From assembly GCA_032768795.1 (NCBI GenBank), contig CP136493.1, positions 1 to 64,000 of the forward strand: a DNA stretch of 64,000 nt. The letters are read 5' to 3'. Under the pieces are notes generated by a model. The model made no database searches. It was not told the origin of the DNA and worked only from the letters and a program-made list of their open reading frames with translations. This stretch comes from Tremella fuciformis (lineage: Eukaryota; Basidiomycota; Tremellomycetes; Tremellales; Tremellaceae). A program made the translations under genes and the position numbers. Shown piece by piece: positions 53,702 to 63,787 of the stretch (its first letter is position 1; each line of letters starts with the position of its first letter).

Positions 53702-54673
53702 ATGTCGCACGATCATCTCACCAAGTTGTTCGATGCTGTTCCCAAGCTGCTTGGCAAGGAGGACTTTGTGCAATGGAAGCAGAGGCTCACCATTGCATTC
53801 GCGCTCACTCGCTCGACTTCCTTTGTCCTTGAGACAGCCCACCCACCACACAACCTCACCTCGCATGATGCGACCGAACTCAAGGCCAACTCGGATTGGC
53901 TCGATCGGGATCACCAGATTGCAGCAGGCATCCTCTCAACCTGTGCAGAGGATACAATCAAGTCACACATTCATCTCATTGATGCTGTGTTCCCTCGCTC
54001 GTTCAAGATCTACAGTGCGCTCGTCTCGCTCTATGGGATCTCAGGTGCCCAGTACTCATTTGCTCTTGGGAGAGTCTTTCTGGACTCTAAGTGTGAGGAT
54101 GGAGGTGATGTGGAAGCATGGGTAAATCAAACCATCGGTCGATATCGAGAGCTCAAGACGCTCGACTTTGACCTCGATCAACTCTGTGTCAATGTCCTCC
54201 TCACTGGTCTACCCGAACGATTTGATTCTTATCTCGATCAAGTTTGGACCTCGAGCGACACTCCAACGATCGAGAATGTCCGGCTGGCTATTTTGAGGAT
54301 CAATGCTGGACAGCTTCATCGAATGAGCGACTCGACCGCACTTGTCACCAAGACCTCCTCTCTTTCCCTTGACATCTCGACCTCGAACGAGCTTCATGCC
54401 TTCTACACCTCGCTCAAACGCTCAGGCAAGAAGCCCAGCAAGGAGCATCCATGCGCTCGCTGCGGCTCGATCGTCCACTGGGTGGTGGACTGCCCAGAGA
54501 AGGAGCAGACAGGGGACAGGAAGGTTCGCTCGTTCAAAGACAGGAGGGCTCGCTCGGCCAAGAAGGAGAACAAGGACCAGCACACTGAAGTGGCTGCATT
54601 TGCTACACACACAGTCACCTCATTTGAGCATGCCCTCATCACCCAACCAGTGCACTCGCTCACCCACTGCTGA
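53702..54673 (+). pseudogene. Copia family A gag
   Basis: ATG 53,702 (MSHDHLTKLFDAVPKLLGKE) starts a Copia-type gag (UBN2-like: EDFVQWKQRLTIAFALTRST, then LETAHPPHNL, then LVSLYGISGAQYSFALGRVF). It ends in a CCHC knuckle (CARCGSIVHWVVDC) and a basic stretch (RSFKDRRARSAKKENKD). The TGA at 54,671-54,673 lies in frame between THC and ILDSGAS. A Trp codon is expected there, so TGG to TGA is likely; a programmed readthrough stop is the alternative. Confidence 0.85.
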
Positions 54674-57589
54674 ATCCTGGACTCTGGGGCCTCACAGTCC
54701 ATGACTGGTGATCAAACACTGCTCGATCATCTCACCTCGCTCGACTTGGCTGTGTCTATCACCACTGCTGGTGGATCACCCCTTGTGGCCACCTCGTTCG
54801 GCACCGTTCGAGTCACCAATCATTTGGGCGAGCAAGTTTCGATGGAAAGAGTTCTTTATGTGCCAGGCCTGGCCTTCAACTTGATCTCGGTCGGACAGCT
54901 CGCTCAGAAGGGAGCTCAAATCTCGTTCGACAAGGACACCTGTACAATCTCCAAGAACAACCTGATCACTCTCATCGCTCGACTTGTCAACAAGACTTGG
55001 ATCTTGGATGTGAAGAATGCCACTCGCTCGTTTGTGGCACTTGAGCAAGGGCTTTGCTTGCTCCCTGCCATGATCACACCGACCGAACGAGGCCTACCCC
55101 CTGCTCCCATCAAGGCCTCCACCAACAAGGCATCATGGGAGATGTGGCACAGAAGGCTCGCTCACCTCGGTTCGAGCTCGATGAAGCAACTGTTTGGTGG
55201 ACTCAGCACTGGAGCCTCGCTCGATTGCACTCAGCCTCTGGAGCTGAGACACACCTGTGAAGGTTGTGTGATGGGCAAGATTGTGCGACCACCGTTCGCT
55301 CACAGTGGGAGCAGAGCTGAGAATGTCCTAGACCTCGTTCACACCGATCTCTGCGACATTGACCGACCATCCGAAGGAGGAGCTCGATATGTGATGGTGC
55401 TTGTGGACGATCGCTCGAGATACCACTGGGTGGCTTTCCAGAAGAAAAAGTCTGATGCATTGGTTGCCTTCAAGGACTGGCTTCCTCAGGTCGAACGACT
55501 TACCGAACGAAGGCTGAAGGTTCTTCGCTTGGACAATGGAGGGGAGTTCACTTCGAACGATTTTGAGTCTTTGCTCAGGTCGCTCGGAATCAAGCACCAA
55601 ACCACTTTGCCTTACACCTCTGTCATGATGGGCATGACACGTCCAAGGTACCCTTGATAAACCGAGTTCAGGTTAGGGATTAACCAGAACTTGGGGCGCA
55701 AATATCCTTTTGGGATATTATTCCTCACCTTGAAAGACCTTGACCTTGACCCTTGTTACAACCTCCCAGCAGAATGGTGTAGCCGAACGAGCAAACCGCA
55801 CACTTGTGGAGAGGACAATCTCACTACTCCACTCCGAACGACTTCCGATTGCATTGTGGGCTCAAGTCATGGACACTGTGGTCTACCTCAAGAATTGCTC
55901 GCCCTCAGCCTCGCTCAAGAAAGAGACCCCCTATGAAGCTCTTCATGGGAGGAAGCCATATCTTGGTCATCTCAGAGTAATTGGCTCGTCCGCCTGGGCG
56001 CTCGTTCCCAAACAAAAGCGAACGAGCAAAATGGCCGAGCGAGCGGTCATCTGCTGCATGCTGGGATACTCTGAGACACAAAAAGCCTACAAGCTATGGG
56101 ATCTCAAGTCACAAACGATCGTACTCACTCGAGATGCCATCTTTGATGAGTCCTTACCTCACAGCTCACTCGCTCGACCGGATGTGTCAAGAGAGGAGCT
56201 CGACTCTCTTACTCGCTCGACCAGGCCTCAGGCCACTATGCCTGCACAGCCGATCGAACAGGATTTCGTCGAGGCAGTGGGAGAACCAGATGTCACAGAG
56301 GAACAGCAGGTGGAACCTCAACCTGAGATACCAGCTGAGGAAGTCCCGATCGAACTTGAGGTGCCCGAAGTGATTGATCGACCTCGAGCTCGACGTCGAG
56401 ATTGGTGGGAGTATGAGGCAGTAGTGATGAAGATGAGCAGAGGTTACAGCCTGCACCTCCCAACCCATCGCTCCAACAGACTCGCTCGGGACGCTCGATC
56501 AAACCTCCAACTCGACTTGCTCTACACACCTCAGCTGAAGAGTATGAAAATGAGCTTGATGACTTCCTCGGTCGACCGGGTGAACAAGAGATACATCCCT
56601 CGGACGCTCGACTGCCCCTCTGGCCTACCTCACTCAGTCAAGTCGCTCTTGCAGCTCATGCGCTCGAGCCTGAACCTAGAAACTGGAAAGAGGCCATGGG
56701 TTCGCTCGATGCCAAACAGTGGGAGGAAGCAGCCAAAGATGAAATGCGCGCGCTCGTCAAAGCCAAGGTGTTTGAACAAGTTCCACGCTCGACCGCTCGA
56801 GGAAAGCTGGTCTCCTCCAAGTGGGTCTTCAAACTCAAGCTGAGGGTGGATGGCTCAATTGAACGCTTCAAGGCTCGAGTAGTTGCTCGAGGTTTCAGCC
56901 AAGTAGAAGGCATCGATTACTCGGAGACGTTTGCACCGGTCGCCAAATTCCAATCAATTCGATGTATTCTTGCGCTCGCTGCGATGCTCGATCATGAGCT
57001 TCACCAAATGGATGTGAACACTGCCTTTCTCTATGCTACACTGCAAGAGGAGGTGTTCATGGAGCCACCAGAGGGACTCTGGGACGAGCGAGATTTGGTG
57101 TGGCGATTGAAGCGAGCGCTCTATGGTCTCAAACAATCACCTTGAGCGTGGTACTTTGTACTCAATCAAGTCCTGCTCAAGCTTGATTTTGTGCGACTCA
57201 AGACCGATCACTCGATCTATGTGAGGCAGGACGGTCGAGGCCTTGTTATAGTGGGAGTCTATGTGGATGATCTCACCATTGCAGCCAGCAATCTCGAGAC
57301 GCTCGAAGAGTTCAAGCGTGCGATGTCGAGCGAGTTTGAGATGAAGGATCTTGGAGAACTTCATTTCATCCTGGGCCTTGAAGTCAAGCGCGATCGCTCG
57401 GCCAGACAACTTCATCTTGGTCAGCAAAAGTACACCAGCTCGATCCTTCGGCGGTTCTTGTCCGATGAGTGCAAAGAGGCAAAGACACCCCTCTCACCCA
57501 AGCAAGTACTCTTACCACGATCGAACGACGAGCCTTCAACCGACCGAGCTCGATATCTTTCAGCCATTGGTTCGCTCATGTACACCATG
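54674..57589 (+). pseudogene. Copia family A protease, integrase and RT, several breaks
   Basis: Protease ILDSGASQSMTGD. Pre-integrase HHCC (WHRRLAHLGSSSMKQL ... CEGCVMGK). Integrase with DxxDE: HTDLCD, VLRLDNGGEFTSND, then after a 140-bp LTR plus 5-bp duplication QQNGVAERANRTL with the Glu. RT: NWKEAMGSLDAKQWEEAAKD, RFKARVVARGFSQVEGIDYS, QMDVNTAFLYATLQEEVFM, YGLKQSP, TGA (57,143-57,145), AWYFVLNQ, VGVYVDDLTIAASNLETLEE, and DLGELHFILGLEVKRD. The TGA replaces the Arg codon expected in QSPRAWY, so CGA to TGA. A frame change lies in the Ser/Pro-rich linker near 56,410-56,490. Confidence 0.87.
55621..55760 (+). mobile_element. Solo LTR of 140 bp (family 4) inside Copia integrase
   Basis: TGTCATGATGGG to CCTTGTTACA with target duplication ACCTC at 55,616-55,620 and 55,761-55,765. 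Removing 145 bp joins TLPYTS to QQNGVAER, the expected integrase sequence. Only one copy in the window. Confidence 0.85.
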
Positions 57590-57594
57590 CTTGG

Positions 57595-58366
57595 TGTCAG
57601 GAAACCGACACGGCATCCTGACCACGAGACTACCACGAGGCAATTTCCGACGGAAACATCCAAAGGATCCTACGAACCGAAGAACGTGAGTACGGTAGAA
57701 CCGTCACTATTAGTCACGAATAACTACGACTTGCTCTTGAAGGCACTGGAACAACCTGGAGAACGATAGAAGGATACGTCTCAGTCTTCCATCGGCCGAT
57801 TCGAGATAGGAACGCACACAAGGACAAGAGTCAGGTCCACGATAACGGAGGATAGAGTTATCTCACAGTCAGGGCCGCGGGACGGAGACCAAGGACGATA
57901 AGGACGACGACGGGCACGCAAAGAGATTAGATGCAAGCCAGCGCGGAGAGAAGACGATAGAAGAGAAGAGAGACGACGAGAGAATACTAGAGAGTATTGG
58001 GAACGAGTAGAAACGACTAGGAGAGCGATGGAACGATACACGAAGGACGATGCTAGAAGGATCAGAGAGAGAACGGGCGAGAGTAAGCAGATACTTAAGA
58101 AGGAAGATTGCAGAGGAAGTTCCTCAGCGATCTAGTTAACTAGTCCTCTAGATAGAACGTCTACTTAGAGAATCGACCGTACCAGTGACGAGAGATAGAT
58201 AAGTGAAGTGAGTCTTGATCGCTCCTCACCCAGCTTGATTCCACTCTACTCTTGTTCGTTACTATCTGTTACGAATAGTCGTTGATAGTTAGCAGCTTGA
58301 ACCGATAGATTGATTTAGGTGAGCTTTAGTTGGATCTAAAACAGGTCACCGGGTACAGGTCTGACA
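57595..58366. mobile_element. Solo LTR, family 5 (copy b), inside Copia RT
   Basis: 772 bp, TGTCAGGAAACC to CAGGTCTGACA, target duplication CTTGG at 57,590-57,594 and 58,367-58,371. Removing it joins GSLMYTMLG to TRPDIAFAVG, the expected RT/RNase H linker. Confidence 0.93.
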
Positions 58367-58371
58367 CTTGG

Positions 58372-59880
58372 TACTCGACCGGACATTGCGTTCGCTGTTG
58401 GACTACTCGGTCGCTTTGAGCAAATGATCCCTCAGCTGCTCACTGGACAGCAGTGACACATGTCTTTCGATACCTCGCTCACTTGCGCGACCTTGGCATC
58501 ACCTATTCACCCGGAACGAGCTCGCTCGAAGGATACAGTGATGCCGAATTTGGAACAAGCAATCCATCAAAGCGAAGATGCACCAGTGGCTATGTCTTCA
58601 CCCTATGGGGAGGAGCAGTCAGCTGGCAGTCAAAGAGACAGCCCTCAGTTGCCTTAGCTACTGGGGATGCAGAGTACATCGGTCTTGCTCAAGCCGCTCA
58701 AGAATTGGTCTGGCTCAGACAACTTCTGCTCGAGCTCGGTTCACCTCAGAACCAGGCAACTGTCCTCTATGGAGACAACAGAGCGTCGCTCGCGCTCGCT
58801 CAAAACCCCATAGGCCACTCTCGCTCGAAGCAGATTGACATTCGCTACCACTTCGTTCGAGAACTGGTCGAACGAGCTGTGATCAAACCTGTGTTCACCC
58901 CTACTACTAGTATGATTGCAGATGGCCTCACCAAGCCATTAGGTCCGACCGATCTTGGACGTTCGCTCGCAAAACTGGGCCTCAAGGGACAGGCTGCTCG
59001 CTCGGAGCAAGCCCTGAGCTGCATGACATCGCTCATTGCATCAAACAACTCGATCGAGACATTGAACAATGTTATTGAGACATTGAGCAAAACATCGAAT
59101 GATGAGAGTCAGACATCGAGCCAAACATTGAGTCAGACATTGAGTCAAACATCGAACGATGTGAATCAGACATCGAGCCAAACATCGAGTCAAACATCGA
59201 GTGAGACATCGAGTCAAACATCGAACGATGTCATACCCCCACTCTCAGAAGGGGATATAAGGAGGACTGCTTGTTTGCTCAAACTCAACATCGCTCGCAT
59301 CCCTCACACCGACATCGCTCGCTCACCAATCATGCCCCCTTCAGCCACAGCCCAAGCTCAGATCCACCGAGCGAACAAGGTACTCAAAGAGGGATCCACA
59401 GTCACCCCTGGCTGTGCCACATGCCAATCGAACGATCGACCGTGCACCATCTACCCTCCTGGTAAAGGCAAGCTCAACAAGTGCTATCAATGCACCCTCA
59501 ACAAGCAGTCATGCTCGATTGATCGAAAAATGAATCCGAACGAGTACAACAAGCAGGCCTTCAATAAGTCTTCCACCCCACCTGCTTCTGATCAAGAGAT
59601 GGACATGCCTGCTTGCTCTCTCCTCGATGCTCGCTCGCCCTTGATTGCATTTGATTGTACCGAAAACCTCGAGCGCTCGGACCTGACACCATTCCAGGCA
59701 TTGATGAGGCTTGACCAAGCTATTGTCCAGATCTCCTCTGTCCTGCAGAACCTCAAGGACGTTCGAGAGGCGCTCGCTCAAGGCTCGACCAACTCGAGCA
59801 GCTGGTCTGCCTCAGACCGCTCGGTTGCCTCAGACCGCTCGGCCTCAGACCGCTCGATGGTCTGGGACCACTCGGATTGA
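58372..59880 (+). pseudogene. Copia family A RNase H plus an unusual C-terminal extension
   Basis: After TRPDIAFAVGLLGRFE a one-base frame change near 58,424 leads to HWTAVTHVFRYLAHL and RNase H: GYSDAEFGTS, GDAEYIGLAQA, LYGDNRASLALAQNP, QIDIRYHFVRELVE, ADGLTKPL. Copia polyproteins normally end soon after this. Here about 290 more codons stay open to TGA at 59,878: a Ser-Gln-Thr repeat (DNA 59,070-59,230), then six cysteines spaced C-x2-C-x6-C-x12-C-x2-C-x6-C at about 59,412-59,515, as in fungal Zn2Cys6 clusters, then a heptad-like helix (LMRLDQAIVQISSVLQNL) and Ser/Asp-rich repeats (ASDRSVASDRSASDRS). Confidence 0.8.
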
Positions 59881-59915
59881 CAGCTCGCTCGCTTGTCCTT
59901 CTTCAAGAGTGGGAG

Positions 59916-60009
59916 TGTTGAAGGGAGGCTTGAATAAGGACTGGCTGGAGGTACTCGAAACTGCTCGCTCGCTCATAGTTCTCTATGCAAACATATCGTT
60001 TGCTCAACA
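59916..60009 (+). mobile_element. 3' LTR of Copia family A
   Basis: 94 bp, TGTTGAAGGGAGGC to GCTCAACA, preceded by AAGAGTGGGAG, a short purine tract, and followed by the AGTGA duplication. Confidence 0.9.
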
Positions 60010-60062
60010 AGTGAGACCGATCCAGGCGTCAATCCCGCCGACTCCGAGCAGGCTTGCCTTGG

Positions 60063-60175
60063 TGTCACGACCAAAGGAACTGGTCTCTGGTAACAACTGA
60101 CCAAAAGGTACAATACTCGCAGACCGACCGCTTGATCTCGAGTCCCGTTATAACCTAGTCGGCGTGGTTCTGACA
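60063..60175. mobile_element. Small solo LTR-like insertion, 113 bp
   Basis: TGTCACGACCAAAGG to GTTCTGACA with CTTGG on both sides (60,058-60,062 and 60,176-60,180). TGTCA/TGACA are inverted. The family is not seen elsewhere in the window. Confidence 0.65.
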
Positions 60176-60180
60176 CTTGG

Positions 60181-60615
60181 TGTCACGACGGCCACGCCCT
60201 CGACGACCTACGCACGTGACCGACACCTCTCACGTGGCCGACACGTGACCTACCTCGGGCTGGAGAACCTTGACGAGGGAGTAGACGTTGGATGAACGCG
60301 CGACGACGGGAAGCAGGCGCAGAGTCATATAGGATGCCCCGGGCGCCCGTCGTAGTTCTTCAGCACTCTCTGATTGAGTCTCATGGATCACCATTGACGA
60401 TCTCACTCTCTCCGTGGCATGCAGCGTGGCTGAGTCGCACTCACGCTGTATCCTTGACGACCTTGCTACCTCGACGACCTTGTAACCTCGACGAGGCTCC
60501 AACCTCGACGAGGATCCTACCTCGACATCCTCGTTTCTACCCCTTTATCCTTTATTCTTGACTCTGATATTGTGCGAGAGGGCCTCTGCCAACGGGAGAG
60601 CGCAGCATCGTGACA
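60181..60615 (+). mobile_element. Solo LTR, family 2 (copy b)
   Basis: 435 bp, TGTCACGACGG to ATCGTGACA, nearly identical to 38,509-38,943, with CTTGG at 60,176-60,180 and 60,616-60,620. It shares the left CTTGG with the 113-bp insertion before it. Confidence 0.92.
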
Positions 60616-60620
60616 CTTGG

Positions 60621-61680
60621 CCGGGATGGTGATGCGCTTGTCCTTGGCAGGCCGCTTATCCTTGTCTGCGACTCAGCGCTCATCTCCAGAGCTCCCATCA
60701 TTGTCCTCATTGTCCTCATTGTCCACATCGTCGGTGTCGCTCTGCGTGTTGCGATAAGGTCTCTATCGGTCCCTGATGTCCCCTATGAGTCTTGCGCTGA
60801 CGTGCCACCTTGCAGTCACCCTCCCAGTGACCCATCTCACCGCATCGCCAACACTCGTCATCCTTCCTAGCCTTGACGCGACAACTCTCCGCTAGCTACC
60901 ATGACGTCTCTGTTGTTTGTTCTATGTCAGGCCGTGATGGTCAAATTGGCCATGCCGTCTGTGCAACGACCTAGCTTGTTGCCTCGCTATCTCTGCGGTG
61001 TATTTGGAAAATGATACGGTGGCCCATGACTGCTTATCCTTGGCGATGGGGGCCAGCCCAGCCCGCACGATGTTGAAGGCGGGATCCAGGATCGTCGACA
61101 GGAAGATCTGCTCGCGCTCGCCATCGCTCAGGACGGTCCCGACACGCTTGCCGTCCGACACAGCCTTTGAGAACGTCTCAACATGGGCGCTCATGTCATC
61201 TGCCGAGGCGTCGCTATGCAGGTCTAGCGTCCACAGCCTTGACTGCACAATGCGCTGATTCTCCAGTAGATCCACCTCATGCACCTTGTCGCAGTATCGC
61301 CACATGTCGACAGCGGCGAGCAGGTCCTCGAAGTCGAGCCTGACGGCCTGTGAGGCCGTCCCCTTCAAGATCGCCTGCGCCCTGCTCTCTCGAACTTGCC
61401 ACCGATCCCAGTCCTTCTTGTCTTCGGCGGTCATGACACCGCCGGCGTTACTCTCAGTCGGCATGACCGAGCCGGCACAGACCTGCCGCTGGGTGGCCAC
61501 GCTCGCCTGCCCTGGCTCAAGATCAAGCCCAAGGCCGCATTCCAGCAGTCTGCTAGCTGCAAGGCGATCTCGACAGCTGCTTGCCACGGCGCGTATGACG
61601 ACGGGTCGTACGACGGCTTCGGCATTGCGTCAATGTTGAGTCTGGTGCTCGACATCTTGCGATAAAGGGGTGTCCAAGAC
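60621..61680 (-). pseudogene. Copia family B gag with zinc knuckle
   Basis: On the minus strand the frame starts near 61,660 (MSSTRLNIDAMPKPSYDPSS, then APWQAAVEIALQLA), shifts near 61,560, and continues as a UBN2-type Copia gag (DWDRWQVRESRAQAILKGTA, LLAAVDMWRYCDKVHEVDLL, AHVETFSKAVSDGKRVGTVL). A CCHC knuckle (CWRCGEMGHWEGDC) lies near 60,870-60,830, then an acidic stretch. The gene is cut at 60,620 by the stacked LTRs and by the family-A element, beyond which family-B protease is found. Confidence 0.78.
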
Positions 61681-61856
61681 TGTCGACGGCGGTGTGTGCA
61701 CACGCGGGGGTGCTGTAACAATCCAATGGCTTCCAGAGCATCCCGCTGACTGCGACGGCTCGAGCGATTCTACAACGAGCTCTCGATAGCTCAGAGCTGA
61801 GTCTTGGGACTTTTAATCTGTTGAGCAAAATTGACCAGCCAGTAGAGTGCCAAGGC

Positions 61857-62486
61857 TGTCATGACCCGACCTATTCAGCAAGTTCCTCACACAAGAAACG
61901 ACCCACAACAATCCGTGAGGCAAGGTGTGGCCTCACGTTGCCTCGATGTGCTCTAGAGGATACACAAAGCCTCATTGTGCTCTTGAGGCAACACACGGCC
62001 ACAACGAGGAACCGAGGGCGCACAGAACCGCAATGTAGGAACGTGCTACAACGACACCTCAATGTGGGATTGTGGATGAGCACTTTGCAACAATGTGGCG
62101 GTGTAGAACAGTCACAACGTGGGAGGCGCTTGGATATATATAGCGGGGGGTTTCCGGACCATTTCCCCAAGAACCAAAACTATCGTACTTCTCATATTCC
62201 TTCTCCTACCCCTACTCCACCTCCCTACCACCTCCTTATCCCTAATACTGGCCAGCCCCAGCCAAATCGCCACCTCCTTACTTACTCATAGTCACTCTTT
62301 ACCCCACACTCTTTTACTTGACCTTATACACTCTTTTGTCGACCTTTTGACCGGCACTACGGCCCATCCCTGTCAGTCTTGGGCCAAGCTTGCTGTAAAC
62401 CTCTGTCGTCTATCCTGTCTCTGGATCAGACTTCCCCTTTGCCAGGGACAGGTCATAACAAAGGCATCAATCGCGATCCTGTAACA
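61857..62486 (+). mobile_element. LTR-like unit of 630 bp with a TATATATA box
   Basis: TGTCATGACCCG to CCTGTAACA. A TATATATAG box near 62,133 is followed by a pyrimidine-rich stretch typical of fungal promoters. A GTGAGGCAAGG/TTGAGGCAACA type motif is repeated upstream of the box. No target duplication is visible, so borders are tentative. Confidence 0.42.
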
Positions 62487-63309
62487 ATTGCTGCGTGGGC
62501 TCAAATATACTGGTAGCAGTGATGTGTCGGGGTCGGTGAACACGGGTCCGTATATGTCAGGACTGTGGCAAGACTGTGGCGGAATGAGACAAAGCCAAGT
62601 GCCACACAACGTGACTCAAACCAGGACTGCCCACTTACCATATCCGGGTATGGATAGCCGAACTTCTAAATGCGGAGTGCATAGTATGGTGAGACGATCC
62701 TCGGATACTTATAGTAGACATTCGAGTAGAGAGAATCTCTAGTCAAATGTATCTCTTGTACTCTCAGCCAACTTCTAGTAGCCCTACTCGACTGCATACT
62801 CCCTGCAAGGCAACTTTGACTTCCCAGCTCGACGCAGGCTATCCTACGCCTGGTCCTGACAGTATACGAGTGACTGCCTTGCGAGTCGATAGATATGCCA
62901 GGATGAGTCACCACGTAACAGATGAATAATACATTCTTCAAAGAGAGTATCCACTCTCTCTCAGCCTGTATATGTAGAGTTCTCAGAGGTACAGTAATCG
63001 GCTACTACGTAGTCCATTACGTGATGTATAGTTGCAACGTGTTACGATCCGGTCACCGTTGCCACCCATACAGGCCCCCCACCGTCCGCCACCCGGATCG
63101 CAACACCCCAAGCTGGAATACCGGAAGGGTTCACTCTCCAAGATGGAACACTGGAAGGGTCTACCGCCAGGTGACGCCAGGTGGAATCAGGGACTGCCAG
63201 GTGACGCCAGGTGAAGTCAGGTGACGCCAGGTGACCCCAAGTGGAACCAGGAACCCAGGCCGGCCCGTACTGCCGCCAAGGTGGCACCAGCCCGGAGTCA
63301 GGTGGAGTG
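62487..63309. other. Gene-poor stretch with a CAGGTGACGC minisatellite
   Basis: No supported gene. From about 63,165 to 63,240 the unit CCAGGTGACG recurs four to five times, with related AGGTGGAATC and AGGTGAAGTC units continuing to 63,308. It lies directly before dispersed repeat F. Confidence 0.45.
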
Positions 63310-63698
63310 AGTGGCAACTCCAGGTGAAGGAGTTGCGCACACGGATTTGCCACCCAGCCCGTAGACATATATAAAGAGCCTACTTCTTGATCCTTCTCCC
63401 CAAGGATCAATCTATCGCAAGTTACACCTAGTCTTAGAGCCTTGCACCGAGCCCCTCTTTGCTTGCTTCGTCTTTACCTTTGCTCGCCACGACGCCTATC
63501 TCCGTGGGATCCTTTGAGCACTTCGACCATCGACATCCACACCGTGGCCTTCGTGGATTGTTGACTCTACGCCGTCCGACCAAGCCACAGGTTCAGTGGT
63601 TGTACCCCCTTTGCCTTCGGTGCAACCCGAGCTTGCCACATTACGACTACCGCCGTCTACTCGTCGCCGGACCTCAAGGCCGCCGGGTTCGAGTCGTA
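63310..63698 (+). repeat. Dispersed repeat F (copy b), probable 5' region of a DNA transposon
   Basis: 389 bp matching 46,337-46,728, with the same GCAACTCC/GGAGTTGC inverted repeat and a TATATAAAG box near 63,368. It ends 90 bp before the start of a transposase-type gene, which suggests it carries that gene's promoter. Confidence 0.72.
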
Positions 63699-63787
63699 CT
63701 CGTGATCCGACACGTGTCGTCCACCAACGCGTTTCGTCCACCTTCATCGATCTTGTCTTCATAGCTACATCTCTCTCTATCTCCACC

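Larger units (their letters stand above)
53279..60009 (+). mobile_element. Complete but dead Ty1/Copia element (family A), nested in family B
   Basis: Short LTRs of 94 bp (53,279-53,372 and 59,916-60,009), TGTTGA...TCAACA, differ at about four positions. The 5-bp duplication AGTGA lies at 53,274-53,278 and 60,010-60,014. Order: gag, CCHC knuckle, protease, integrase, RT, RNase H and a long C-terminal extension. Breaks: TGA at 54,671, solo LTR at 55,621-55,760, frame change near 56.4 kb, TGA at 57,143, solo LTR at 57,595-58,366, frame change near 58.42 kb. Integrase precedes RT, which defines Copia. It interrupts the family-B element between gag and protease. Confidence 0.93.

Noticed and set aside
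58453..59880. The C-terminal extension of Copia A as a separate host gene
   Set aside because: It is in the same uninterrupted frame as RNase H and lies inside the paired LTRs, so it is treated as part of the element.
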